Assembly: GCF_963675165.1 (NCBI RefSeq)
Contig: NC_087390.1
Location: 5,130,750-5,194,749, forward strand
From: Halichondria panicea
Lineage: Eukaryota; Porifera; Demospongiae; Suberitida; Halichondriidae
DNA length: 64,000 nt
Direction: 5' to 3'
Part shown: positions 23,801 through 36,500 of the stretch, piece by piece
How the letters are laid out: each line of letters opens with the position of its first letter
Numbering within the stretch: the stretch's first letter is position 1
Program-made: the position numbers and the translations under genes
The notes under the pieces: generated by a model
Databases searched by the model: none
The model's input: only the letters and a program-made list of their open reading frames with translations
Told to the model about the DNA's origin: nothing

Positions 23801-26562
23801 AATGGTCAACGCTTGACCAACGAAGCTCGTGAGCATCTGTAGAGTAGTCAACGTGTTACTCAACTAGCTATTGGACGGCTGCAAAATCCAGCACAGTTTG
23901 TTCTTTTTTGCATCGTCTACTAATTTGTTGCTATGCATGGGAGGTCCTTTTATAGTGCTGCAGTTATGTGGTATAAGTCAGATATACCACATCTACTCGG
24001 AGGGTATGCACCCCATAAATATCCAGGTGTGGTATATATCCCCTATACATATAGTAATGCAACAGGCATTCAAAATAGATGTATAATAATTATTATGCAT
24101 GCATGTACATACTTATCTAAATTGTGCGTGGGAACCAATTAATGTCACGTATAACTCACACAGCTTCTGGTGGTTTCAGTCAGCTCTGGAAGGGCACACG
24201 TATTGGTGCCACTGTGGCTGTCAAGATATACAAAAGTATCGATGATCATGATCAGAGCTTTGAGAGGGAACGCTGTATCTACACAAGATCGTTTCTAAAT
24301 CACGAAAGTATAGCCATTTATTACGGGGCCGATTTGCACACTCCTCGTAAGTTTGTGATAATTATTACAATGTTCCCCACGCTACGTACCTGTTGTTAAC
24401 AGACGTAAAGCTTATGTTATATGTGTTAATCAATAGAGCTACATGTAGTCAAACATGATTATTTCATACATACATACAGCTCTTTTTCCGACCGAATTTT
24501 GGCTCATTATGCGGTACTATGAGCACGGTTGTCTAGCCAACCACCTCATACACAACACACTTTCACAGAAGAAAGTGTTACATATCCTTTGCAGTATTGC
24601 CGATGCACTGGAATATCTTCATCATCCCTTCAAATCTTTCTTTGGAAGGAATCATGAAGGGATTGCCCACAGAGACATCAAAACAAGTAATATCCTGCTC
24701 AAGGATGAATTTGGAAGCTGTGTTGTGGCTGATTTTGGTTTGTCGCTTGGTGCAGAAGATCTTCTTCCTGGGAGTGCCCCGGTAAAAGTGCAAGTGGGCA
24801 CTAAGCAATACATGGCTCCCGAGGTGTTGAATAACTCTGTTTTAACGACAGAAATTCAATCATTCTGTGTGACGGATATTTATTGCTACGGGCTTGTGAT
24901 GTGGGAGGTTCTTCGGAGGTCAGAGGGTGAAGGTTAGTAGAATTCAATGTGATTATAAAATTATATGATACCAATGCTGTGTAAAATGGCTCATCTTATC
25001 TCGAAATGTGACTTAAAACTAAAAGTTATATAGAAGGGCATTGTCCCTTGTTCAGAGCTGCATGCATGAGCTCGACCAATTGATTATGGTGTATATTATA
25101 TTGATAGCTCCTCGTTGTGTATACTGCAGGTGAACCTAGTGAGTATGCAGTGCCGTACCACAACCTCCTTCCGCCTGACCCCACTATAGAGCTGGTGAGG
25201 GAGGTGGTTGTAGAGCAAAGAGTGAGACCACAGCTGGAGGAAAGATGGAACGTTAGTATAATTTAGAGTGGATATTTTATGGCATTGATTCATTTACAAA
25301 TACCGTATATACAGCAGGGAATTTCCGTAAGGTAAAATAATTCTTTGAACGACAGCGGTGATTTGAATGAGTACAAACTTCATTTGCTTCATTTCGTGCA
25401 CTGCAGTGAATGCGTTCGGTAAACCACCGTGGGTAAACTGTTTATCAAGGTCAGTCTGCCCACGCAAATAACGAATGCGTTCCCCACAAAGTTAACCCAC
25501 TATAATATAATTATATATACGGTAGTGGTATTACCGTACTCTACCGAGATTACGCCCACGTCCGAAATTACGCCCACCCCCACTTTTGAGTGAAAGTTCC
25601 TACACAGTCTAATTTGTCTCGAGAATACGCCCACCAGGAAGTGATACATTTGTCAGTGAGCAAGTTGTCAAGAAAGGTTTAGCAGTTTACTGTGTACGCT
25701 GGTTAGCTCTGAATAATTATAGCTAGGTGTGTGTGCTGAAGGCTAAACTGTACTTGTCAGCTAACCTATATTCTAGGAGAGAGAGAAAAGAGAAAGAAAA
25801 ATACTATAAACATGCATGTACGTACTTACTTAATGTGAAACCTAAAGCGTGGACATTTAAAATGAAATGAGCATACATTGTTCCCACTAAAGTTATTTAT
25901 TTTGCAAATTTACGAATCAAAATCCAAGAGAACGTGGCTAGAAGTCTATAGAAGCTGTTAGTTATTCGTCGCATTGCAACTGTTGAGCAGTTACAGCTGG
26001 AATACATAGTGACACACACACAGTCGGCTTTACCGTATTCTTCGTGCGGCTACGCCTCGAGGCATAATGAGGAGAATGAACGCCGAACCATATTGAGAAC
26101 TTTGTATACTTTTGAGCACATGAGGTTATAGTGTTTGTTGCCCTCCATGTAAGTCATCTGTGACCTGGAATGCATGAAGATTATCGTCTCTTAATTCTCC
26201 AGTGCAGTATGTCTGCATGCGTACATTATAATAGCTAGCTCATTGTAAAGTATCATTGTGTTCAATTTTTCATGATGACATCACCATTTTGAATTATAAT
26301 GAGAGGAAAGTGGCCGTTTAACGCCAGCGTTGGTTTATACGTGCGTTTTTATAGAAACGGAACGGGAACTTTTTATTGATGGGTACTGTACAGTCACACA
26401 TTTGGGGGCATATTAATGTTGACCGAGGAACCCTCTCTCTCATCTCAGGTCCACTATCAGAATATTGTCCTGCTAATGCAGGAATGTTGGTCAGCCTCAC
26501 CGGATGGTCGACCCACAGTGGCAAGAATAAGACTAAAACTGACAAAGAATTTTATATCATAA
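14738..26562 (+). CDS. TGF-beta superfamily receptor Ser/Thr kinase
   Basis: Nine exons: 14738-14822, 19268-19423, 21320-21505, 21947-22062, 22887-23025, 24164-24346, 24480-24932, 25130-25251 and 26449-26562 (TAA). Phases agree throughout and give 517 aa, close to vertebrate type I receptors. In order: signal peptide (about 1-27); three-finger ectodomain rich in Cys ending in the CCxxxxCN box (QCCDSTGCN); one membrane helix (about 152-176); a serine/glycine-rich juxtamembrane segment (about 193-208) where type I receptors have the GS box; and a kinase domain with VAVK (K248), HRDIKTSN (D354), DFGLS (D373) and GTKQYMAPEV (E403). All catalytic residues are present. The C-terminal lobe (YAVPYHNLLPPDP) is type I-like, whereas DFGLS resembles type II receptors and the GS box lacks the clean TSGSGSG core, so the subtype is uncertain. 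It is expected to signal to SMADs at the plasma membrane. Confidence 0.92.
15348..15527. mobile_element. MITE family 1 copy (TACCGTATAGC ends)
   Basis: TACCGTATAGCTAG at the left and CTAGCTATACGATA at the right; the short AT-rich interior contains GCGGATAAT-type motifs shared with other members. It lies in intron 1 of the TGF-beta-type receptor. Confidence 0.7.
16064..16765 (+). repeat. Dispersed repeat R2 ending in an R5-like unit
   Basis: It starts GAGCACTAAAGTGCAAACC and ends in the GACTACTATACCCGC, GC-rich segment after an AAAC microsatellite. A reversed copy, with the same order of blocks, is at 23165-23765. No coding frame was found. Confidence 0.65.
16904..17115. repeat. G/C-tract foldback repeat
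   Basis: CAGGGTTTCATTTAGGAT at the left and TAGATGAAACCCTGG at the right flank G- and C-runs, as in the repeat at 5979-7293. Confidence 0.5.
18230..18808 (+). repeat. R1 copy
   Basis: GTGCGCATGCGCAAGCGAGG, a TG run, the shared middle (GTAAGAGTTTCTGTAGGCTT) and the closing GCATCAGCACCTGCGGTGC. It lies in intron 1 of the TGF-beta-type receptor. Confidence 0.75.
19000..19230. mobile_element. MITE family 1 copy
   Basis: The ends TACTGTATAGCGCGAAATTT and CGCTATACGGTA are inverted, with TA at both edges. The interior is the reverse of the copy at 62490-62727 (shared TTCCGGTAAGCAGTCATTCC and its inverse). Confidence 0.85.
19451..19582. repeat. Foldback element
   Basis: AGAGTCCATAATAAAAGAGA through GAACGAAGCCTT is mirrored by AAGGCTTCGTTCGAGACTCC through ATGACTCT, about 40-bp arms around a short loop, just after exon 2 of the TGF-beta-type receptor. 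Confidence 0.7.
19726..20269. mobile_element. Element with perfect 116-bp inverted ends
   Basis: Arms 19726-19841 and 20154-20269 are exact reverse complements by base-by-base reading (ends CCGACTAGAAAAAC and GTTTTTCTAGTCGG). The 312-bp centre has no convincing frame. An AT dinucleotide flanks each end. It is related to 8401-8813 and lies in an intron of the TGF-beta-type receptor gene. Confidence 0.88.
20681..20914 (+). repeat. R4 copy with TTAC run
   Basis: See the copy at 10631-10845. Here the centre is about ten TTAC units. Confidence 0.65.
21619..21842. mobile_element. MITE family 1 copy
   Basis: TACCGTATAGCGGGTAATTT at the left and CCACTATACGGTA at the right, between the ectodomain and membrane exons of the TGF-beta-type receptor. 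The interior is rich in ACGAAAAT-type motifs. Confidence 0.8.
23165..23765 (-). repeat. R2 copy, reversed, with R5-like end
   Basis: It contains GGTATAGTAGTCTGTTGG, a TTTG run, CTCACCTGGATGCCATAGCG and, at the far end, GGGTTTGCACTTCAGTTCTAG. Block order is the exact reverse of 16064-16765. Confidence 0.65.
25301..25524. mobile_element. MITE family 1 copy, diverged
   Basis: TACCGTATATACAG at the left and TATATATACGGTA at the right. Inner motifs (AACGAATGCGTT and its inverse) form further pairing. Confidence 0.55.
25890..26072 (-). repeat. R1 fragment
   Basis: Reversed 5' part of R1, ending GCCTCGAGGCATAATG; it lies in the last intron of the TGF-beta-type receptor. A 50-bp scrap of the same end is at 26937-26986. 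Confidence 0.5.
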
Positions 26563-27356
26563 CTATCAGCATTAATGGCTTTTTGCCTGGGGCAGGTCAC
26601 GATGTTCATAATTATATTGCTGTTCACTTTGTGTTTGTTACCTTAACTTATATTTATTATTTGAACACAATGTTCTCACACAATGTTATATATCACTTAT
26701 ATATAATTCTAATGTCATAAAGTTTATGATAGATAATCCATGAATTGTAAAAACTCATGATTATTACAAGCAAACAATAATCAACATGATTGCATGCATG
26801 CATGCATGTGCATAATTAATGATAATATAGGAAGAATCGCTATATACCCTGATGATTGCTACTATATATAATTATGATTTGTTTCCAGGGAGACAAATCT
26901 ACCCCTTGTACATGTAAACGACAGTACACGTTTAACAAACATACTACTGTATAGCTCGCTTGCGCATGCGCATCGAGGCATAAAAATGATTGAATGCAAG
27001 CCAAAATCTCATTGCATGTGCATAACATCAGCACAAATATATACAGCATAGACTGACACACTATCTACAAGATTCCTAAAGAATCTATAGCGTAAAACCA
27101 TGCATGCATTGTCCAAACCCTATAATTATATAGCAGACTGCTATGTATATACCGCCATGGAAAATGCTGAGATATGAGCTTGTACACTGCATGTATACTG
27201 TAACCAAGCAATGAGATACCCTTCACTTGCTAAAATATTAATTTTACATTAGACCCAATCAAAATCAGCTCTAATTTGAAACAGCGGCATAATTATAATT
27301 ATAAAACAGCAAGAGAATTGAATGAAATTGTTGTTAGGATTTATAGTTCCACATAA
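26563..27356. other. Gap between convergent receptor genes
   Basis: AT-rich 3' flanks of both kinases. There is a short R1 scrap and a run of CATG units near 26791. No canonical AATAAA was identified with confidence and no gene is seen. Confidence 0.5.
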
Positions 27357-30300
27357 TTAGCTATCTATATACAGACCATCCGCATCAGAAGAGATGGCAA
27401 ACACTGAGGTGTTGACATCAAAGACCTTCAAGCGTTTGGGTGTACCCACATAAGGATTATAGCTGTCCCTCTGAGCAATGGTGGAGTGATTCCCTTCTTC
27501 TTCAGCAGGAGGAGGGGAACCTTCAGAGCTACTGCTCATGGAGGCCTTATCGTCTTTGTCATTGTGAGCACAACTTGGAGCCTAAGAAAATGAACAACAT
27601 TGTTCCTTAATAGCCAACTAAAAATAGTGAGAATTACTATAGGTGTTTGATGACCTTCATATAATTAATACACAATAATTATGTAGACTGTCTTAGAGAA
27701 GAGTAGTTATATACAATTACGCGCCAAACCATAAGTGTTTCACCATAAGGAATTATCATGCATGATAATATGCATGTGTGCATGCACTGTCTTCGATCAA
27801 TGAGCAACATTGATTTAAAGATGTACGTTTGTTTCAGCCTCTAAGCTTCCTTCTTCTGGTACACAGTTGATGAAGTGGGTGTAAGCATTTTTCTCAGACA
27901 GTGTTCGCACAAATTTCTTTTTCAGAGCAACAAATGATGGCCTATTTTCAGCCTCTTCCCTCCAACACTCCTTCATTAACTCCTCGCTGTGTATGTGTAT
28001 GTGGGAGGGGGGGGTGAGTGGTGTTATCTGAGAACTGTTATTCTGAATGCATCAGCGGCCTAAGATATTGTGGATTGATTTATTATTGCAACACCAATAT
28101 AGTCGTATAATTAAATCCTCTGCACTTAGTTTGTGCTGCAGTATGCATTTTTAATTATGACCATTACATTTCCGGGGGTGTTTTGGTTGGAGACTCAAGT
28201 CGACTGCCACTCTCCAAATAGTTCAAGAGTTCAGCGAAACTAGTAATATGTGGATACGGGAAATCACCTGCATAGAAACAGTATAAGCATTTTAATCTAT
28301 GAGGACCAGGTAACAATGTAGCTTTATTTCGGGAGATCATAACTACTAGGATATGCTTTCTTTAATTGTTTTCAAGCTATATAGTTGCAGGTGTACCATG
28401 CACTCACAGAGTGTTGCAATCTCCCAGAGCAACACGCCAAAAGACCACACATCCGAAGCGCTACTGTACACTCCATTTTTCAAAGCCTCAATGGCCATCC
28501 ACTTCCAAGGCAACTTCACGTTGGTTTGATCGGTCTTGATGTACAGCTCTTGGTCTGATTCAGAAGTGAGGACACGAGACAGTCCAAAATCAGTGATCTT
28601 TAGACTTTTGTCATTGCAAACCAGGATGTTACGACAGGCCAAGTCACGATGGACAATGTTTAGACTGCTGATGTAAACCTGCATGCATGCACATGCGTGA
28701 GGTAAGCATTATTTAACAACAGTAGAATATAATTATATAAGCAATTTAGTTGTGTCTTATAATAATGGTGTTACTGACTTCTAATTGGCTGCACTCACCA
28801 TTCCCGACGCAATTTGGAAAGCAAATGAAATAAATTCGTCAGGCTCCACTCTGTCCTGGTAACTCTTGAATAGCAACCCACCATCTACGCTAGGAGCTGC
28901 AATCATTATAAGATGTGATAATAAGCATTGCAGTGGTGTTACCCCTGCTAAAGGGTAACACTAAATTAAGGATTCGGATTGTAATTATAGCTATATACAT
29001 ACAAGGTAATTATAGGCGTAACGAAGTGTTAGGTTAGCTTGAATAACTCACCATTATCGTTTTCAATCTCTAAGTGATCATATTCTTGAGTTTCCTTCTC
29101 ATCAAGGTGATCATAAGTGGTACCATCTGGGGGCGTGGCACGAGCTGGAGTGGGTGTGTCTATGACGAGGCTAGGCAGAGAGGTCATGCATATTCCATTA
29201 GACAAGTCGCTGAGGGAAAACAACGTTCCACCTGAATTTTGATCCTAAAAAGGAGAGAGAAATTTTTCTTCAACTAATCACTTATTTGGGAAGCATACAA
29301 TTGTATAGGTAGCCTCTGTTGAGGGGCAAAATTTGTTCATAATTACATAACCTGGGTGCCTGATATATAATAGTGATATATCATCATGGTGGAGGATTCC
29401 ACTGTCTAAGAGGTATTTCTTGAAACGTACCTGATAACCAGAGTCGGGTTGTGATATGGTACTGGTAGCTCCACTAAACTTCCTTCTACGCTGCGCCTGT
29501 GGAGTGGGAGGTAATGATCATCTGGTATCGCAATTGCAGTAAGAGAGTATAATTATAACCATTACAGGGAGTGGAAACGTTCAACGGTTGCATGAGGGAA
29601 CACGTAGCTATTCAATGCAACAATAATGGCGTGCCTAAAATGTGATGCTTTCCTCATCACTTACAAAGAAACATACCATTTTCTTGATGGCCTGGAGATA
29701 GATCTCCAAGTTTCCATGAGGTACGAACTCAGTAAGCAGACACATTGGTTCCTGAAGGGTCACACATCCCACTAGACCAACCACATACGGATTGCTCCTC
29801 TCAGCGATCTTCTTAACCAACTCTATCTCATCCAGAAAGCATTTCTTGTCAGAGCTTTCAGTCGTATCTGGAGAAATGAAACTCATATACACTGTAATAA
29901 TTATTATCTGTATTCAATATAATTATAGTATTAAGGCAACAATTAATTTGATAACATAGAAGTTTAAAATTGAATTTGAAGAAGGCCGTGGAAGAATCTC
30001 TCTGGCCATACAAATGTTATGCACGGGTAAAATTTCGCGACAACGCCAACTTTGGAGAGCTCACTTTTGAGTAGCTTGATGGCCACTGTTTTACAAATAC
30101 TCCTTTTCATGACCTTCGAAGAAGAGATGGGTCCCTTCACTATTCCTTTGTACACTTTAGAGAAACAGCCGTCTCCTAAATTGTCACCCTCCAGTATCAC
30201 GTTGCCTCGGGGGATTTCCCACGGGTCAAAAATAGGCAGTGACTTGATGGGCTTGGGACAGATCCCAGTCTCGGGTACCAAATGGGGTGCATCCTGAAGG

Positions 30301-33300
30301 AAATACAAGGCAATGTGATTACGAGTATTCATGTAATTTTGAAACTATAGACAGTATAAAATTTGACAGTTTACTAAAAACGTAAAAACATTTCTCACAC
30401 TTAATAATTGCTTTATTAAATTTCTCTTCTTCTTGTGATTCAGACAACACAGACAGGAGAGCCCAACACCAGCGACCATGGCAATCAGTCCCACTGACCC
30501 CAGTGTGGTGAATGTCACTATGTATGTTACAGTATTCACAATTGACTCCGGTACCGTACCGCTACCACCGTTACTGCCATTGTTACTGGGGGTGGGTACA
30601 TGTAGTAGAGTGCAGTTGGTAGATAGGGAGGTGTTTGTGGGTAGGGGGAAGGGGGTAGACCAGTTACTCCAGAGGAACAGATTGCTAACACGAATCTGTG
30701 CACGTGAGTTGATAAAATGAAAACAGGTGCATATGTGAGCATTTATTATAATACTCTGTTCAATTGAGTGGATCACAAACACCAAGTTGTCATACGTAGC
30801 TGCATGCATGTATACTGGTTTGTTTTAGGTAATAGTCACCTATACACATTACCTGAATGAAGAGACACAGCTGATTGTTTGGTACCACAATGCTGGAGAA
30901 CTGAGCAATTCTTTGAATGGGGTCCGTTTCATTCTATATAAATTAAACAAGCAAATATTACAATGGCCATTCCTCATAATGAAGATAGGTACATCTAGCA
31001 CACATTCTTTAAGTAAATGTAAGATAATAGAAACACAGCACTGAGTTTATGGGCTCACATCTCTTTCAATATCTTCCAGGTGGACAATAAGCTCCTCGTT
31101 GATAATGTTACTCATTACAGGCTCAGTCAAGATTCTAATCTGCTCTCTTTCAATTCTCCCATACGTCACATTAGGAGACATCCAACTGATGGTGAGATTC
31201 TTTCGGATAGGTGACAAGTTTTCTTGCTCTACTGTAATGGTGGCTTGGTCTACCGCACGAGGGGGTAAGGGCTTGGTTGTTATGGAGCAAAATTGCATTG
31301 GTGGTAGCAGACGATAAAAGAACTCTTCATTGCGAATGGATTGGATCTGAAAATGGAAAAAAGTTCACATCCAACATTGCACTGTACTATATACACAAGC
31401 GTATAGTCAAACAATTCCATTCCTAAGTTCTTAAATAGTACACCCTTCCACTAAATCAAGGCTCACCTCAAAACGAGTATCCACAAGTTCCAGTGGTAAT
31501 GCATGTACAAAGAACGAGCCAGAAAAATTACTGGTGAGATGATATATAAAACGTCCATTCTCCTTTCCTATTGAATCGGATCCAACAGCTATTTTTTTGG
31601 ATACCAACGTTCTTCCTGGTCCAGGAATAGAGCTATTGACAGGTTTCACCATGACAAACACATCGGCACGAGATAAACTCTCATGGATAGCAGTGAAATT
31701 GTGACCATTAGGAATGATACTCCAGACAGCTAGAACTGAGAATTGACCAGTGTTCTCATTTTGACGAGAGAAGCATCGTAAATCGAGCGTAGGTTTCTCT
31801 CCACTAACTGCATGAAGACGAGAGAAGTGTTATACATTAGTTTACTGAATTGAAAAATTCAGGCACATGAATTATCTACCAAAAGTCAACTAGTATACAT
31901 GCATGCGTACACACCTCTGCTAATGAATTCACGCGGTAGCACTGCAAAGCGCCCTGAGCCGGGTTTTACTTGAACCTAATATAACCAAGAAATTACATCA
32001 GTCAAATGAACTGCAAACAATGAACTGCAAACAAAGAGATCTGCAAACAAAGAGATCTGATCATACTTAGCAGCGGTGCATGTGCATGTGATGTATGAGG
32101 ACACCACTCACAATGATGTTGTATAGGCATCCTCTTAGTGAACCAAACACTGGTCCATCAGTAGCTCTCCTGGCAGCCATCTTAAAGCTGGTAGCATTCT
32201 GAAATGTTTTATGTGTAACTATAATAATAATGTGATATCAAACCATCCGAATTAAAGTTGCTAGTAATTTACCTTGTTTGCAGTGTAAAGCTGTAACCTC
32301 ATACCACAATTGGGTCTGAATGCTGGCTGTTGCAGAAGAATATTGTAGTGTGTAATGTACTCAGAATCTGCATGTAGGTGCATGGCACAGTTGATTTAGT
32401 GTGTGCATATGATCGTGAGCATTTATTTTTGGAAACATAAAACTGTCCATTAATTTTGACCAATACTGGGAATTTTCTGGTGGTATTCTAATCATGACCA
32501 TAATTATACATAATAGTAATGATACAAGTGTATAATTATAGCCAATATGTAATCTCGACAATTAATTGATGTAATATTATTATATAGCTTGAGAATAGGA
32601 AATAAAGTGTCCATATTATCAGTTACACTGCACCTGTAGGTTTCTGCCAGTTAAGCGTGATTATAGCCCTAGCCAGACCAGCGAAGCCATCTCGGAAATC
32701 CTCACTCACTTGGATAGTCAAATTAGTTGGTTTCCCGGGGAATCTCGTCTCTGCACAAGGGGAGACATTATGATGAAGGATAATATAATTATGAGTATGT
32801 TTGGGTGAAGGATTATACTTTACTCCCTAAATTTAGGGAGCAGAAGAAGCCGGTCTTATAGTGTTCAGGCTAACTTGAGATTGTTTGGGTGAAACATAAT
32901 TTTACCAAAATCCCTCAATGTCCATTTTAAAGGTTAATTTCTACCCAAGGGACATTTGTTAACTCAACAACACATCCTCTATGGCTGCATGGCACACAAT
33001 AAGGTAGTTTTGTAAAGTCAAAACATGTGGGCAACAACTATAAATACTGATATCCCAATAATTGCGTTACCATGGTGTTTTGACTAACCAGGTACAAGGT
33101 ACTTTAATGCCATCAACCAAAACATTACAGTTAATCCCCCATGCATCAGAACTATATACTTGCTACGTATCTTTCTTACCTCCATGGACACACACCATTG
33201 TAGTGTCAGAGAAACCAAAACCACCCTCTCTAGTAACCAGGCCAACAGAAACAGCAACTGTCGTACAAGCCAGACGACTCAAATCCAAAACACTTGGTGG

Positions 33301-34552
33301 GACATGATAAAGTAGATACTTGGTCTCAACACTTGCGTTCCCTTGGTACTCTATTTTAATTATCAAAACCGAGACAGTGCTATTCAATGATGGGATGGAA
33401 CTAATTGAGAAATCGAAAAGTCCAGCTCGAAACAATTCTGGTGATTGTGTAACCTTTTGGAGAGTTGGTGAATCAAGCAGAGAGTGGTCGTCAACTGAGA
33501 AAAAGGCAGAATAATATAATATAGGCACTGAACTACATTAATTTATGGGGACCAATAATTAATGCCTGGTTATAAAGTCTGCATGAGCAGACAGACAAAA
33601 AGTCACCTGTGTTATCACTGCCATTAGAGATTGAGCAACCTTGTCTGCAATACTCCTCACTCTGTATAAACAATATTAAGTGTATAATTTATGGAGAGAA
33701 AACAGCAATTTATTAACGCACACAGGTTCTAGAGCAAGTGGTGTCAGAATATAGCTGACTACACTGATCAGTGCTCTCACACTCCACACAGTCAGTCCTC
33801 TGCGGTGAAAGAATTAAGCTTGTTTAAGTTGTGGAATCATTTTTATTAGCACTTACACATTGTCCAGTGCACAAGCTTGAGGTTAAATTCATCGTTGCTT
33901 TAATCACACATCCTTGGGTGCAGTCCTCAATCTGTAATTCGAGATGTTACACATGCACATTCAATATACCGGCAATAACACTATCATGTGTCTCTGTTGT
34001 TACCTTGGATACATTATCACAATGTAGAAAGGAGGGGTCCACAAATGGTCGTGGAGCAGATACCAGAGAAGCCTGTTAGGTGTGTGGTGGGCAATGGTAG
34101 ACATATCATCCTGTTTGATCACATTGCAAATCGTAAACAAACTACACGCAATCAGGCTCAAAATCAAGCAGCTGCAAAACAATAACTCTGAAAGAGTTTG
34201 ATAATAAAGCGTATATATGCCATGGATGTGACATTTTAGCTGTAATAAAACTATGTACCCGTCGAATACACAATTTATCACTTTACCGTCTAGAATTGAA
34301 CATGATTTTTCACGGCCCTCAGCAACTTACCTCATCAAGTATTTCACTGGAGCATGCAGCAAAGCATCTAGCTTCCACTATAGCCTGAAGCTCATCAGTG
34401 TACAGTGCCGCATGCAGCTGCAAGTTTTGGTCAGTGGGGATGTAGCAGCTCTCTTTGTTGCACAGCTCTGAGATTGATGCTGAACTTGAACGCAATAGAT
34501 ACAAAAATACTAGCAATAATGCAACGGTCCTGATTCTTTGCTTCATTTTCAC
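27357..34552 (-). CDS. Receptor tyrosine kinase, Cys-rich and FN3 ectodomain
   Basis: Complete 23-exon gene, 1237 aa. Exons: 34331-34552, 34004-34072, 33857-33931, 33722-33799, 33607-33661, 33180-33494, 32634-32750, 32273-32367, 32112-32198, 31915-31975, 31467-31807, 31059-31346, 30853-30933, 30399-30695, 30065-30293, 29677-29867, 29431-29496, 29052-29244, 28799-28896, 28408-28678, 28168-28267, 27827-27986, 27357-27581. Every junction keeps phase. A signal peptide (about 1-26) precedes a Cys-rich region (to about 166) and FN3-like modules (PGKPTNLTI...ITLNWQKP; NLTISWMSP). One membrane helix lies near 684-713. The kinase has glycine loop LGDGCFSKV (766-774), VAIK (K800), a long insert with two YDHL motifs, HRDLACRN (D998), DFG (D1016) and WMAIEA in place of APE, as in RET/TIE-type kinases. 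An active plasma-membrane kinase is expected; the ligand is unknown. It is paralogous to the gene at 55096-64000. Confidence 0.94.
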
Positions 34553-34592
34553 ACAGTGATTGGCTTGACATCAATGTCGCGCTACCGCCCGG

Positions 34593-34599
34593 TTATATA
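34593..34599 (-). promoter_or_regulatory. Possible TATA box of the 27-34 kb RTK
   Basis: TATATAA on the minus strand lies about 41 bases upstream of the RTK start codon, in a short GC-richer stretch (ACCGGGCGGTAGCGCG follows). This would give a very short 5' leader. Position only; no transcript evidence. Confidence 0.35.
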
Positions 34600-34831
34600 C
34601 TCTTGAGAATGGGTAAAGATCGTTAACTATGAATTGTTTCAGCCTGGAATCCATACAGTATAATAATTATGGCAAAGGCTTTGCCAACAGGTAACGTTGG
34701 TATCAGCATAAATTTATAGTACCAGAGGAGGTTGGTCACGATTGTTAATTAATCTTCTAATTTACTAGGCACAGCTCATGATCATATAGACTGCATACTT
34801 ATTTCTTAACATTATGATACACACAATCACA

Positions 34832-35525
34832 TAGTCTCGCGGGCCATACTCCACAATCTGATACTACGTATGGTGACTATTGCCAGGTTTTCGTGTACAG
34901 TTCTGGAATTTCGGAACGATGGCATTTTAAGAATTTCCACACAAAAATGCAAAAATGTACCGCAAGCATTCAAAAGGGGTGTGGTTTAAAATTGTTCACC
35001 ATTGCTAAAAGTTGACAAGCTACACTGTACTGAGTCTGTTGGTTGTACAATCAGGCACTCTAAAGGATCAAGACTATCATTGTATTGCTTTCTTAAATAT
35101 CTAGCTGATGGATAGCTGCAGTCAAGAATGAAAAGAAAGATTAGGGAGACAAAAGTTGGCAAAACTATGGTTTTATTTATTCCAAGCAGAAATAACCATG
35201 GCAAGACCTCTTCTCCAGAGTTTAATACTGAACATGAGATAATGTGTGATATGGAAGCAGAAATCAATGCATGCAATAGACAACATTTTCTTGTATTATT
35301 TTGCAGCTCTACAGATCTAGATCTACAATTGTTGAGTATGAATCATCTATTGTCTTGATACTGAGTCTATGTTCACATGATAGCTTCTTCCACTTGAGAT
35401 ACTTTCAGTCGCTGTAGAGTATGGTAACTGTGGTTAATTGACAGGATACATTCCACTGCGACACGAAAACCTGGCAATAATCACCATACGTAGTATCAGA
35501 TTGTGGAGTATGGCCCGCGAGACTA
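34832..35525. mobile_element. 694-bp TAG...CTA element with 9-bp target duplication
   Basis: Inverted ends of about 64 bp (outermost TAGTCTCGCGGGCCATACTC and its inverse) match with one or two differences. Both sides are flanked by ACAATCACA (34823-34831 and 35526-35534). A 9-bp duplication fits Mutator-like transposons. The interior has no transposase. A stretch at 34990-35105 could be read on the minus strand as an exon-like frame between an AG and a GT, but there is no further support. 35535-36357 holds nothing recognised. Confidence 0.85.
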
Positions 35526-36500
35526 ACAATCACAAAGGATGCATGGAGAAATGATGATGTTTACAAACATAAAACATAATTTTTGTAAGTCTGACGACGT
35601 TTAGGTAGTGGTGTATTTCCGTCATCTGGTCACTACACAGCTTTTGCACGACCAATCGTAATGAATAACAGTGTCCCTTCCCTCTGTCATTGGCATGCCA
35701 AACTTTTCTAAAGGGTCTTGGCAGATCCTCAGATGTTCTGAGTACCCTGGGAAAGCAATTTACGGGTAAGTTTGAATTAGCATATTTCCAAAACTATACA
35801 GGTTAGCAAGGAAAAACTTTTCTCAAGGCACATCGGGATCATTAGGCAATATGTAGACCTAAACAATAGTGATGTACAATGCATTGTTAACCAGCAACTC
35901 CCCCGCAAACAAATGTACTTACGAATTCTTCTTTTCACACTTTTATGGTAATATTCAAAAATAAACAGCATAATTCTCAACTTAGCTATACCTAAGGCAT
36001 ATTCAATGCTTCCTCTACACTGTGATCACTCTCAAGCAACCATGGCTACTTCCTAGCTCAAGATATCCCCCCACAAAGTTTCATACCTTCAAATTCCCAG
36101 CTAAATACATGTAAAATAGTGCTACATGGACCTCTGATGATCAAATAAATTAGGTAAATGTAAACCATACATTTACTATGGATAATGTACATACATACTA
36201 GCTCTGCCAGTGTTTACTGCAGTTTTCTTCAGTTTTGCATCTGGCTCGCAATCAATCGCAATCAATATTTGCGGAATGCAACACGCATGGTGTCAGAATC
36301 CTCTAGGGCAATACATTGGTCACCTGAGATGTTTCCAATCCCTCCCCTCTACTATCTACTGTGTGTCATAATATAGCAGCCTGCATTGAACTATAGAGCC
36401 ACATGCATAATTAGATTTACATGCATGCTCCACAAATCATAGATCTAAGCTTATGCACCTGAGTTTCATTTTCATTTTCACAATAATTATGTTGTGTAAT

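Noticed and set aside
34986-35276. Minus-strand frame in the 694-bp element as a gene
   Set aside because: Only one exon-like segment, no start or partner exons; kept as a possible captured fragment only.
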